A stretch of DNA of 48,373 nt from Candidatus Poseidoniales archaeon (GTDB lineage Archaea; Thermoplasmatota; Poseidoniia; Poseidoniales; Thalassarchaeaceae). The stretch is taken from contig QQSB01000064.1 in the NCBI GenBank assembly GCA_003602515.1, positions 1,957 through 50,329 of the forward strand. The letters run 5' to 3'. A program made the translations under genes and the position numbers. Below are positions 1 through 10,309 of this stretch, one piece after another; position 1 is the first letter of the stretch; each line of letters begins with the position of its first letter. The notes under the pieces are model-generated. The model worked only from the letters and a program-made list of their open reading frames with translations. It was not told where the DNA came from and did not search any database.

Positions 1-3000
1 GCATCCCAGTAAGCCATTATCTCGGAAACCTCTGGGAGGTGAATTCCGGGGTCTAGGGAGTTCTCATCGACGGGACTTATCATTGAGGTCTCGAGTTCGT
101 CTAGCCAGGCGTTCCCGGAGGTATCGACTGAAACAACAGCGACCCACATTGGTACGTCTGGCTGGATTCTCTCTCCGCTAGAAAGTGATTCTATGAGTGT
201 CTGACCGCCCTCTGATCGGTCCAGAACCAATACAGGTTCGAGTCCCCCTGCACTATCGAACGGTGCTCCGGCTACTGCGAACACCCGGTACTCTGCGATG
301 TCGGGCTCGGAACTTGGTGGGAATGAGACGAATACGCCATCGCCAGAGTCCGGTGCCCTGTCAACTAGGGTTGGTGGGGGGACTCTCTCGGGAGGGAACA
401 GGTCGCCTCTGTTGTCTATTGGCGTGACTAGAGCCATATTGTCGCTCAAGTCTGACAGGATCACGTTCCCAGCTAAGTCGTGAATGGTGACTGTGACGTA
501 GAGGGGGACGTCGGGAGATATACCAGATGGCGATAGTGCATCGGCCTCTGTGCCGTAGAGTGCTGAAGAAAGGGTTACTTCGAGACGTGGGGAGTTGCCA
601 ATCTGCCTCTGATCGATTATGACAAGGTTGCATGCGCTGCTTGATTCGCATGCAGAGTTGACTTCGGTCAGGTCGTTCAGGGGAAAGTCTGAGGCCCAAA
701 CCGTGTAGTGGCTGAAGTCTTCTGCCATCGTCCTGTCCCAACTTACGTCGATTGCTGTGCCGTCATCATCGGGATGATCCCATGCCTGAAGCCCTGAGAC
801 CATATCTGGAGGGGTGAATTCAGTTGAGTCGAACTCGGAGTAACTCGCCGTCTCGACCACTAGTACGTCATCGACGTTCTGATTGCCCCAGTCGTCAACA
901 GCAACCACCCCTATCCAGTAAACCACGTCGTTTTCCAGTGTTGAGTTCCCGATCGAGTCGATTACGACCTCATCGGTGGTGCAGTCGGTTACGAACTGTG
1001 CGACGGGCCATCCATCGACCGATGAAGGGGCCGTCCAACCCGAGGCAGGTAAGATGTGAATGACGTGGAATGAGCAATCCTCCTCCTGGTTGGGGTTCCA
1101 TGTTACGATTATCCTGCCTCCCTCGTCATTGGGGGCGTCAGTGGCAGTGGTACCGGTAATTGGTGAGGGGGCTATGCCGTCATTGAGACCTCCCGCTGTG
1201 ACTACCGGTCCAACCACTGTGGCATTAGATGGATCGAATTGTCCGGCTTCGTCTACGCAGACGATTGCGAACCAGTAGGGGACGTTGCCATCTAGTTCGA
1301 GGACGGAGGAGTTGCCTGCTGCGAAGGCGAAGTCTATTGGTTCGGAAAGCGCCAGGGCACTGGTAATCTCTTGTTGGACGGCCCAGATTCTAGTGAACTG
1401 AGGATCTAGTTCCTGACAGGCTGACCACTCCGCCGAGACCGTCCCTGGAGCCCCTCCAGAGATTGGCTGTACGTCCAACCATTCCGGCGGCGAGGGAGTC
1501 TCGTCTGTTGGGGTCGCGTTCCCTTCCCAAGAAATTGGGTCTCCAAGGCTACCATCGGGATACTCGATCGCTACTGCTGCCCTGTATTGCCTCTGGTCTG
1601 AGAGTTGGACCTCGGAGCCATTGCTGTTTCCAGTGGTGAAGACTGCTGTGGTCTGGGACCAATAGGGTACTCTCTGGTAGGCAGGTAGATTGGATAGGTC
1701 TCCCTTGGACGGTTCCCACAGCGGGTTGTCTGTTGAGTCCCACAGGTAGATCCTGTAGGCTGACCACGCCGAGTCCTGGGCTGGCAGCCAAGATGCGTGA
1801 AGGACGCCCCCGCCGTCGTTAGGACGGTCGTGTAGGCTCGTCATCACCGTAGGTGCCTCTAGCCTCTCCCAATCATAGGAGACACGGATCTTGATTCTCC
1901 CGTCCTGTGGGGATTGCATTTGGAGGTGAACTGTCGAGGATAGGGATCCTGGTGGGGTGTTGAAGATGGAATTCTGGAAAGACTCCTCTATTCTGGGATC
2001 TAGTGCTGCAATGTCCCAGCTCCCTGTGTAGTTGAGATGGGTCGACTTGGCCCATACCCACGATCCCTGCGCAGGGGAGGATAATGTAAGTGAGCCTGGG
2101 TAAAGAAGCAAATCTGATGAGTTCGCCTGGTTTTGGTCGATTGGGATCGATATCGGGTTGTCCTGTGAGACAAAAATGGTTGACATCCCAGGCCTGGTTG
2201 TATCAGTAATGTCCAGCGTTCTGTCTGCGAAAATTGCGTTTAGTGGATACGCCCTTCTCTGATTCTCCCTGGGGATCTCCCTCAGGGTCTCCATAGGCTT
2301 GTAGATGTGTAGTCCGTCTTCCCCCAGTACGGCTAATCCCATCCATGGATCGGCATCGGCCACCAAAGCACCCGGCATCTCGCCAATCATGACGACATCG
2401 TGGTCTCCTGTAGCTCTGACGACACTTATCTTGCTCGCGGAAATAGCAGCGAGGTGGGTTCCATCCGAAGCTAGGTCTGTGATGGGCCAGGCCTGCAAGT
2501 CAATTGCTCCCTGGCCGGCCTCCATGGACATGGAAGTTCCATTCCAGTGCATTAGTGGCTGGCTCGAGGTTGCTATGTGGACCCCCCATAGATCTGTTTC
2601 GACGGCACTGACGTCGTTACTGGGTATCATGTCGATGTTGTACGTGCCGTTGTAGCTGTCTGTCGAGACGTCCCAAGCGGCTATACCCGGTCTTGTCACC
2701 CCTTGCCCGTTGTGCGAGATGAAAATGGCTGAGTCGTGATGAAGTGTCATCGTTGAACCGGTGGATGTGTCATTGAAGGTCCTGGATACTGAGTCAGCAT
2801 AAACGATTCCAGAAACAAAGTCACCGACCAAACCGTCTGCCCTCCCTATCGTGCCAACGATTCCTAGGTTCTGGTCTAGGGCGATCAGGCCCGTAGGGCC
2901 GCCTATGAGAACGGTCCCATTGCCGAGAATTGGTGCCGGCGGAACAAATAGGTGGTTGGAGATTGGTGTCGGGAGCCCATCAACAGTGGTAATTGGGTCA

Positions 3001-6000
3001 TCCCAATCGTACTTCGTGAGGTTCCATAGGCCTATACCGCCGTGGGTTGAGACTAGGATGTGCTCGCCGAATTCCACGAAGTCTGTGACTATGTTGCTAG
3101 GGAGACCTGCCAACAGGCTACCCTGACCCCAGGATCGGGTCTCCGGGTCGAAAGTCTGGAAGCCAGCAGAGCTCCCAGCCCAGCCCATTAGCCCTATGAA
3201 CAGGTTCTCCCCATCATGGAGAATGCCATCCATCTGGTTGTGCAATGCAGCTGGGGTCTGCTGGACGGACCTCTGGCTGAGGTTGAATGAGAATAGTCCG
3301 TTTCCAACAGTCGTTGCCCAAATCTCCTGCTCCACCAGCATAATCTCATTGATGGACTCGTCGAGTGCATCGAAGCCATACTGCCAATTGACCGAACCAT
3401 TGTCCAGGAGTTCTCCCTGCAGCACGGTGGATGCAAGGTATGAGTACTCGGATGATCCAACAGTAACCCAGACGTGAGTATCGTTGGAAATCATCTCGTG
3501 AACGACTCCTGAGGGTAGTCCGACCAACTCGTCGAATCCACCCTCGATCAGACCTGTGCTGTCAAGCCTGTCCACCCTGTTGATGCCAGAAAGGTCCCCC
3601 GACCTTCCAATGGCGTAGGACCTGGAGATAGTCGGTGCCCTGACTATTGAGCAAGAGTCCATGCCAAGCCCGATGACCTGCCCAGAGGTTGCTGTTGAGC
3701 CCGAGGTGATTACCCGGGTAACGCCCCCGTTTCCGTCATAATGCGAGACAAGTAAGAGATCCTCGTCGTAAAGCATTCCGCCTGGGAAGACCGGGTTCTC
3801 GGAAACTCCCATATCTGGAGTGAGCGTATCTAGGAAGTTGTTAGCTGAATAGTCGAAGCGATCTATTCCGACGTTGTCGGTATCGAAGCCTACGTACATT
3901 ATTTGGTTCTCTTCGTCACATGCCAGTGCTCTTACATCATTGTCAGCCATGTTTGAGTTGTCATTGGTTATGGGAGTAATCCACTCCTCTGTGATTCCAT
4001 CGCCATCATAGTCACTTAGATCGAATCGTGCAATGCCACCGCCCACTGCCCACCACTGCCATGCGCTGAAGCCGATGGCCACGTGGACGATGTCTTGGCA
4101 AAGCAAGATATCCGCTCCGTATCCATCGGGGATATCGCTCGTATCGACGTCCCAAATGGTCCAGTTGCTGTTGTTACCCGATAGTCGCATCACATGGCCA
4201 TCGTTCCCATATCCGGATGCAGCCCAGAGGTCGTCTCCAACGACTTTCATGGAATAGAAGTCTAGTTCAGAATCAGAAGGAAGACCATCGCCCGGCAGCC
4301 ACGAGGATAGCCATGTCTCATTTGACGGATTCCAGCGGAGGATCCCATTCATGCTGGCGAAGAGGTACTCGCCTTGATACTCTACCATCCCTCTGATCCT
4401 TCCGTCGACGTCGTTCCACTGGCCCAGGAGGGTCATGTTTGAGGCTGAGAATCGCCTGAGGATATTATCCCCGTATGCTACCCACATCTCGCACGAGGTG
4501 TTTAGTGGGAAGCAGTCACCAAGGTATTGCGCGTTGACCCTGCCAACGTCTCCAATTGTCTGGAGATCGTCCTCCCATCCATCCGACGTGGTGTTCCATC
4601 TGAGGATTGTTCCGGGGTCGCCCGAACCACCCCATCCGGATGTCTCTACGACGCTAATCCATACCTCATTGCCGATTAGATTCATCCCGTGGATGACTCC
4701 GTTGAATCCTAGACGTTCTCCAGCATCGATTGTTTGCAGGGTCGAGTTGTTGTCAAGATTGATTCTTGCAACCTCGTCTCTGGAGTTCCAGGGGTTCCCT
4801 CGTTGGGGGGAGTAATACATGACCCCTTCAACAATTAGAATCTCTGCAGGGGAGTAGTTTGGAAGGGTCGGTCCGTCTTGATTGGCGCCTCTGTCCCATT
4901 GAATTAGGGCAGTTTCGTTTACCAAATCAATCAGTGTGAGTCCGAAATCGCCTCCAGCCCAGATTGTTCCCTCTTCCCTCCCCTCTATCATTACGGTGAC
5001 ATCGTCATCCCCTAGGATTCCCTGAGATCCGTCCCAGGGGGTGAGCCACGAACCCGAAGTGAGGTTGAATCTGGCGATTCCTATGTTCTCAAATCCGAGG
5101 TATAGTGTCTCGCCGTACTTGACTACGCGTGCTCTCTCGGTGTCGTCTCCCGCCGTCCAGACCTCGACGACGGTTCCATTTGATGTATTGATGACAGCGG
5201 CACCTTCAGTTGTACCTGCGTAAAGTAGTTCAGAGCCGATTGGTTCCACGGAGATAACGAATCTGGAGGGCATGCCATCGCCTTGTCCCCCTCCACCACC
5301 ACCGCCTCCTGATGTCCAGCAGTCCTCTAGTGTGAATTGTGATTGGGGGTTACTGGGATCGGGCCAGTTCCACATGCATGCCCCCCTGTTTGTACCAGCA
5401 TAGACGCCGTTAGCATCGCTGGAGACATCATAGAACTCGAAGGGGTCGTTGTTCCAACCAGGAATGCTGGTTGGGAGTAGGTCCCATGTAGAGCCGTCCC
5501 ACCGGGCAAGTCCCCCATTCGCATTTGCTCCGGAGTTCTGCACCTCCGAGCCAATCAGTAAACCCCCGTAGAAGTCCAATGAAAGGGTATTGACATCCTC
5601 GTCTGGAATGCCATTCGGATCGTCTGGCGTCCAAAGATCGAGGATATCGCTAGTCAGTCTGTCAATTAGTAGGACCCCAAGTCCTGGTAGGCCGAGATAG
5701 ATGACCTCCCCATCGACTGCAACGGGGGTAGAGTCGAGGTTGTCAACACCCAGAGACTGCCATGAGCCTATGATTGCAGGGGTGCTGAGATCTATCCTCA
5801 TAACCCCCGCTTCCTCTGTGGCGATATACGCTATTCCGAATCTGGTTGCGATATCTCGAATCATGTCCGAGTCCAATCCTTCCGTCTCCGAGTAAGTCTC
5901 GATTACGTTGTTGGAATCAGTCGAGTAGAGTGAGATTCCCGATTCTGAATGTCCGATTACTAGAGTTTCTGAGTTGGAGTCGTATGCCATGCTGGTTATG

Positions 6001-7832
6001 GAGTTGGAGTTCAGTCCCTGGATTGTTTCAAAGTATGAGCCATCCACATTGCTCAACCTGTGAACGCCACTGTTTGTGGTACCAACCCAGACCCAGCCGT
6101 CCTCGTCCTGCTCGATTGATGTGATATCTCCGGGTTCTATCTGCGAGGTCAAGCTGTCTCCGATGTCAATTGGTTCCTTCCATAGGTTATCCTCCTTGTC
6201 CATGATGTCGATGATGCTCCCCGAGGCTATCCAGAACTCTCCCGCTTCTCCATCATCTATGATCGCAGTGACCTCTGCGTCTTCGATTGAAGGACTGCTG
6301 ACAAGATGGAAGGAGCCGTCCGGATTGTCTTCAAGAATCCGACCAAAGGTACCGGATGAATCACCGATTATTGCCATTGACGCTGAGGGGCCCCTTGGTA
6401 GACCCCCGGGCCAAGCAGTGATGCTTGAAGCAGTATCCAGTCCCAAGCTTTGCAATTGAACTTCCGAACTGAATAGTAGTAAATCGGTATCGTAGGGTTG
6501 TACTTGCTCTTCCGCTAGGATGTAGAGCCATCCAGGAGCGGTCGCCAGACCGACTATGTTGTCCGAAGAAAGCCAATTCGAAGAAGTCCAAGAAGGCATC
6601 CATGAGTCTGAAGAGAGGTCGAGTCTGTCTATTCCAGAGTCAGAAGTTGCGATGTATAGGATATCGCCGGAAACGGCGATGTCTGCTATTGAGTTCCCAG
6701 AGAGCAGATTCGAATCGTCCCATACGACGTTCCGTTCAATATCAAGGGACGTGAAGTCGGAGGCTGATATATTGTATTCAATTACACGTACTCCGCTCTC
6801 CTCTGTCGCTAGGAATATTGTCCTATCATCGATATGGATGCCTACCGGTATCTCGATCTCCGAAGATGTACAGAACTCCAATGTCTTCCAAAGGGCTCCC
6901 TTTGATGGCATTAGGTAGTGCATGTAGCACTCGGAGACAGCCCAGAGAACTCCGAATACGTCCACCCCCATCGTCAGGATTGGGTCTGAGAGTGAGGAGT
7001 TGGTATCCACGGGGAAATCCACCAAGGGTCCGGAGTCAGAAAGACTCATCGCGGTGACGTTGCCACTGTAATCTCCAATGTAGAGAAGGCCTCTGTTCGG
7101 GTCTAAGGCAATTGAACGCCCTCCAATGCCAGTTGAGATGTCGATAATGCGTTTGTTCGCGTTTTCATCCAGTTGAAGGAGGTCGTCATCAACGAGGATA
7201 TTCATCCTCCCGTCAATTGGGTTGTAGGCAGTGCCGTAAATCGATACCTCAAGAGGGCTGAATGATAGTTTTGGATCGACGGGCCGGAGGGCCTCCATCA
7301 CCAAATCTGTGATTTCAATTCCCGAGGGAATCTGCCACGAAGCGTCACTGATCGTATTTGGCTTCAATGAAGCGTCCAAGATTCCGTCTACTAGGCTTGG
7401 GAGGTTGTCGGCGAAGTTGTTTTGCCTCCCGAGGTCTCCTCTTCCGCTCCAGTCAAGTACGCTTGTCTGAGTATCCATTACTGCAATCTGGGGCTGATTG
7501 GCCCAATATCCATCGCTTCCATTCACAGAGATCTCCAGAGTGAGGTTGTCAATGACCGCACCGGGTGCGAATTCCAGGAAAAGGTCGGCCAGTGCAGGTG
7601 TCCCATTGGCAGCATCTGCACCAGTGGCTTCCAAGACTATCCACCCTGTGTCATTACTACCATTTACTCCCCAAGACTTGCCGGATGATTCTTCTCGAAT
7701 ATCGAAGTCATTTGAGAGTGATTGGGGGCCGAATGAAGAGGGTAGGCTGGTCCCCCACGGGAGTAGAATCATTAGTGCAACGAGACAGATTGCCTTATTT
7801 CTGCCAGTGTGAGAAATATCTCTAGCGCACAT
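1..7832 (-). CDS. Giant secreted protein (>=2610 aa, C-terminus beyond window) with Reg_prop/PQQ-like beta-propeller repeats and C-terminal Fn3-like repeats
   Basis: Reading the minus strand from ATG at 7832 gives MCARDISHTGRNKAICLVALMILLPWGTSLPSSFG... (signal peptide-like). I translated stretches near 7800-7000, 5300, 4000 and 1-300; all lie in the same frame with no stop seen. Repeats such as ITSIEQDEDGWVWVGTTNSGVHRL and a Ca-binding-like DLSDYDGDGITEEW; toward the C-terminus Fn3-like units with VSAEWSACQELD / VTWNPNQEED / VSWDRTMAED. Not in the ORF track because there is no in-window stop. Confidence 0.88.
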   Translation of the reverse strand, partial: MCARDISHTGRNKAICLVALMILLPWGTSLPSSFGPQSLSNDFDIREESSGKSWGVNGSNDTGWIVLEATGADAANGTPALADLFLEFAPGAVIDNLTLEISVNGSDGYWANQPQIAVMDTQTSVLDWSGRGDLGRQNNFADNLPSLVDGILDASLKPNTISDASWQIPSGIEITDLVMEALRPVDPKLSFSPLEVSIYGTAYNPIDGRMNILVDDDLLQLDENANKRIIDISTGIGGRSIALDPNRGLLYIGDYSGNVTAMSLSDSGPLVDFPVDTNSSLSDPILTMGVDVFGVLWAVSECYMHYLMPSKGALWKTLEFCTSSEIEIPVGIHIDDRTIFLATEESGVRVIEYNISASDFTSLDIERNVVWDDSNLLSGNSIADIAVSGDILYIATSDSGIDRLDLSSDSWMPSWTSSNWLSSDNIVGLATAPGWLYILAEEQVQPYDTDLLLFSSEVQLQSLGLDTASSITAWPGGLPRGPSASMAIIGDSSGTFGRILEDNPDGSFHLVSSPSIEDAEVTAIIDDGEAGEFWIASGSIIDIMDKEDNLWKEPIDIGDSLTSQIEPGDITSIEQDEDGWVWVGTTNSGVHRLSNVDGSYFETIQGLNSNSITSMAYDSNSETLVIGHSESGISLYSTDSNNVIETYSETEGLDSDMIRDIATRFGIAYIATEEAGVMRIDLSTPAIIGSWQSLGVDNLDSTPVAVDGEVIYLGLPGLGVLLIDRLTSDILDLWTPDDPNGIPDEDVNTLSLDFYGGLLIGSEVQNSGANANGGLARWDGSTWDLLPTSIPGWNNDPFEFYDVSSDANGVYAGTNRGACMWNWPDPSNPQSQFTLEDCWTSGGGGGGGGQGDGMPSRFVISVEPIGSELLYAGTTEGAAVINTSNGTVVEVWTAGDDTERARVVKYGETLYLGFENIGIARFNLTSGSWLTPWDGSQGILGDDDVTVMIEGREEGTIWAGGDFGLTLIDLVNETALIQWDRGANQDGPTLPNYSPAEILIVEGVMYYSPQRGNPWNSRDEVARINLDNNSTLQTIDAGERLGFNGVIHGMNLIGNEVWISVVETSGWGGSGDPGTILRWNTTSDGWEDDLQTIGDVGRVNAQYLGDCFPLNTSCEMWVAYGDNILRRFSASNMTLLGQWNDVDGRIRGMVEYQGEYLFASMNGILRWNPSNETWLSSWLPGDGLPSDSELDFYSMKVVGDDLWAASGYGNDGHVMRLSGNNSNWTIWDVDTSDIPDGYGADILLCQDIVHVAIGFSAWQWWAVGGGIARFDLSDYDGDGITEEWITPITNDNSNMADNDVRALACDEENQIMYVGFDTDNVGIDRFDYSANNFLDTLTPDMGVSENPVFPGGMLYDEDLLLVSHYDGNGGVTRVITSGSTATSGQVIGLGMDSCSIVRAPTISRSYAIGRSGDLSGINRVDRLDSTGLIEGGFDELVGLPSGVVHEMISNDTHVWVTVGSSEYSYLASTVLQGELLDNGSVNWQYGFDALDESINEIMLVEQEIWATTVGNGLFSFNLSQRSVQQTPAALHNQMDGILHDGENLFIGLMGWAGSSAGFQTFDPETRSWGQGSLLAGLPSNIVTDFVEFGEHILVSTHGGIGLWNLTKYDWDDPITTVDGLPTPISNHLFVPPAPILGNGTVLIGGPTGLIALDQNLGIVGTIGRADGLVGDFVSGIVYADSVSRTFNDTSTGSTMTLHHDSAIFISHNGQGVTRPGIAAWDVSTDSYNGTYNIDMIPSNDVSAVETDLWGVHIATSSQPLMHWNGTSMSMEAGQGAIDLQAWPITDLASDGTHLAAISASKISVVRATGDHDVVMIGEMPGALVADADPWMGLAVLGEDGLHIYKPMETLREIPRENQRRAYPLNAIFADRTLDITDTTRPGMSTIFVSQDNPISIPIDQNQANSSDLLLYPGSLTLSSPAQGSWVWAKSTHLNYTGSWDIAALDPRIEESFQNSIFNTPPGSLSSTVHLQMQSPQDGRIKIRVSYDWERLEAPTVMTSLHDRPNDGGGVLHASWLPAQDSAWSAYRIYLWDSTDNPLWEPSKGDLSNLPAYQRVPYWSQTTAVFTTGNSNGSEVQLSDQRQYRAAVAIEYPDGSLGDPISWEGNATPTDETPSPPEWLDVQPISGGAPGTVSAEWSACQELDPQFTRIWAVQQEITSALALSEPIDFAFAAGNSSVLELDGNVPYWFAIVCVDEAGQFDPSNATVVGPVVTAGGLNDGIAPSPITGTTATDAPNDEGGRIIVTWNPNQEEDCSFHVIHILPASGWTAPSSVDGWPVAQFVTDCTTDEVVIDSIGNSTLENDVVYWIGVVAVDDWGNQNVDDVLVVETASYSEFDSTEFTPPDMVSGLQAWDHPDDDGTAIDVSWDRTMAEDFSHYTVWASDFPLNDLTEVNSACESSSACNLVIIDQRQIGNSPRLEVTLSSALYGTEADALSPSGISPDVPLYVTVTIHDLAGNVILSDLSDNMALVTPIDNRGDLFPPERVPPPTLVDRAPDSGDGVFVSFPPSSEPDIAEYRVFAVAGAPFDSAGGLEPVLVLDRSEGGQTLIESLSSGERIQPDVPMWVAVVSVDTSGNAWLDELETSMISPVDENSLDPGIHLPEVSEIMAYWD

Positions 7833-8020
7833 AGAACAATACAAGTCCCTCAATGTGCAATTTATGAATGGTAGGGGTACTCGTCCATTACTTGCTCACA
7901 GCATTATTCAATGAAGGGGGAGAAAGATGGGAAACACAGCCATATAGGCCGATAATCCCACAATTAGCAATAGGATAGCATCAAAGGAGATGGTCGGCCC
8001 GAAGACATCGAGGTGACACA

Positions 8021-10309
8021 TTGAGCAACAAGCAACTGCGCGAGGATGCATTGAATTACCACTCTTCTGATCCTCCAGGAAAGGTTACTGTCGTACCGAC
8101 CAAACCTCATGGCACACAACGGGACCTCTCTCTGGCCTACTCTCCCGGAGTGGCATACCCCTGTGAGGAAATAAGGGATAACCCCGATGATGCATACCGA
8201 TATACCTCCAAAGGAAACCTAGTCGCCGTAATTAGCAATGGTACAGCCGTGCTGGGCCTTGGGGACATCGGAGCTCTCGCGAGCAAACCAGTGATGGAGG
8301 GGAAAGGACTTCTCTTCAAGGCATTCGCAGACATTGACGTATTCGATATCGAAGTAGATAGGACTGACGTTGATCAGTTCGTTGAGGCGGTCAAGGCTAT
8401 TGCTCCCACTTTTGGAGGGATTAATCTCGAAGATATTAGTGCCCCCGAATGCTTCGAGATAGAGAAGAGATTGGTAGAAGAGTTGGATATTCCGGTTATG
8501 CATGATGACCAGCATGGAACTGCAATCATTTCAGGGGCTGCTCTTCTAAATGGACTAGAAGTTGTCAACAAGGAAATAGGTGATGTGAAAGTAGCAATCC
8601 TTGGAGCGGGTGCTTCGGCAATCTCATGTGCCAAGCATTATGTCAGACTTGGAGTCAATCCAGAGAATCTAATCATGCTCGACTCGAAGGGGATATTGAC
8701 CTCTAAGAGGATGGCTGATGGGGAATTGAATGAGTACAAATCTGAGTTCGCAAGAGATATCGACGAAGGAGGGATTGAAGATGCTCTGAAGGGTGCTGAT
8801 GTGTTCTTGGGGCTATCAAAGGGAGGATTAGTTTCTCCAGAGGTGGTGATGGGAATGGCAGAAAGACCCCTGATATTCGCCCTTGCTAATCCTGATCCAG
8901 AGATCACTCCTGAGCAGGTTTCTAGCGTTCGAGAAGATGCTATAGTAGCCACTGGCAGATCTGATTATCCCAACCAGATAAACAATGTTCTTGGTTTCCC
9001 GTATATCTTCCGCGGGGCTCTAGATGTGAGAGCTAGCGAGATTACCGAGGGCATGAAGATGGCTGCTACTAAAGCAATAGCTGAACTGGCAAAGGAGCCA
9101 GTTCCCGATGATGTAGCTTCCGCATATGGGGGAGAGCAGATGTCATTCGGTCCGGAATACTTGATTCCGAAGCCATTCGATGCTAGAGTTCTGATCTGGG
9201 AAGCAAGTGCGGTCGCTGAAGCGGCTGTGAATGAAGGAGTAGCGAGAGTAACCAAAAAGGAGTTCAATATTAATGTCTACAGAGAGAAGTTGGAGTCTCG
9301 TCTAGGCCTTACAAGATCAATAATGAGGAGAGTGATCAACCAAGCTAAGAGGGATTTGAAGAAGATTGTTTTCTGTGAAGGAGAGGATCCTACTATCGTA
9401 AAGGCTGCCTCCCAGTGTCTTGCTGAGAAGATTTGCGAGCCGATACTTCTTGGACAGAAGAAGAGGATTGAGGCGGTAAAGGAAGAATTGGGCCTAGAAT
9501 TCGATTGCGAAATTATTGATGTTAGATATGACTCAAGGAGACGTGAGGAGTATGCGGACGAATTGCATGAGCTACGCGGAAGAAGGGGGATGACCAAGGA
9601 GGATGCAGTAAGGGAGTTGAAATCAACGACTTTCTTCGCACCCATGATGGTCAGAATGGGCGATGCAGATGGCTATCTGGGAGGGGTTTCACATCAGTAC
9701 CCAGACATCGTTAAGCCTTGTTTGCAAGTTATTGGTCCGGATCCGGACTCACACAGGATCGTTGGGATGTACATGATGACCGTGAATGGGCAATTGATGT
9801 TTATTGGGGATGCTACAATCAACATATATCCTGATTCGAGGACTCTTGCGGAGATTGCTATTCAGACTGCGAAGGTGGCGAGGAGATTTGGGGTCAAGCC
9901 GAAGGTAGCCATGCTTTCATTCTCTAATTTTGGAACTTCCGCTGAGATGAGGACCGATCGAATTGAAGAGGCTATAGGGATAGTGAGGGAAATTGAGCCG
10001 GATCTGGTTATTGACGGTCCAATGCAAGCCGATACTGCTCTTGTGCCCGAAATTCAGCAAGACTACCCGTTCATGTCCTTCGATGGTCCGGCTAATGTCC
10101 TTATTTGTCCAAATCTTGCCTCGGCAAACATAGCCTACAAGCTTCTACAGAGGGTTGCTGGCGCAGAGATGACTGGCCCTATATTGGAAGGTCTTTCGAG
10201 GCCCGCCCACGTGCTTCAGCGCAGGGACAGTGCTAGAGACGTTGTCCACATGGCTGCGATATGCGCTGTAGATGCTCAAAGAGCAGCCAAGCAGAGATTG
10301 GTGGACTAG
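8021..10309 (+). CDS. maeB: NADP-dependent malic enzyme with C-terminal phosphate acetyltransferase-like domain (MaeB type)
   Basis: N-terminal malic enzyme motifs ([48 protein letters not shown]) followed by a PTA-like domain ([17 protein letters not shown]..., [13 protein letters not shown]). TTG start preceded by GAGGTGA. Confidence 0.95.
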   Translation: MSNKQLREDALNYHSSDPPGKVTVVPTKPHGTQRDLSLAYSPGVAYPCEEIRDNPDDAYRYTSKGNLVAVISNGTAVLGLGDIGALASKPVMEGKGLLFKAFADIDVFDIEVDRTDVDQFVEAVKAIAPTFGGINLEDISAPECFEIEKRLVEELDIPVMHDDQHGTAIISGAALLNGLEVVNKEIGDVKVAILGAGASAISCAKHYVRLGVNPENLIMLDSKGILTSKRMADGELNEYKSEFARDIDEGGIEDALKGADVFLGLSKGGLVSPEVVMGMAERPLIFALANPDPEITPEQVSSVREDAIVATGRSDYPNQINNVLGFPYIFRGALDVRASEITEGMKMAATKAIAELAKEPVPDDVASAYGGEQMSFGPEYLIPKPFDARVLIWEASAVAEAAVNEGVARVTKKEFNINVYREKLESRLGLTRSIMRRVINQAKRDLKKIVFCEGEDPTIVKAASQCLAEKICEPILLGQKKRIEAVKEELGLEFDCEIIDVRYDSRRREEYADELHELRGRRGMTKEDAVRELKSTTFFAPMMVRMGDADGYLGGVSHQYPDIVKPCLQVIGPDPDSHRIVGMYMMTVNGQLMFIGDATINIYPDSRTLAEIAIQTAKVARRFGVKPKVAMLSFSNFGTSAEMRTDRIEEAIGIVREIEPDLVIDGPMQADTALVPEIQQDYPFMSFDGPANVLICPNLASANIAYKLLQRVAGAEMTGPILEGLSRPAHVLQRRDSARDVVHMAAICAVDAQRAAKQRLVD

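Noticed and set aside
197-7812. Numerous 60-130 aa ORFs on both strands in 1-7830
   Set aside because: They are shadows of the single continuous minus-strand giant ORF; none has protein-like composition or recognisable motifs.
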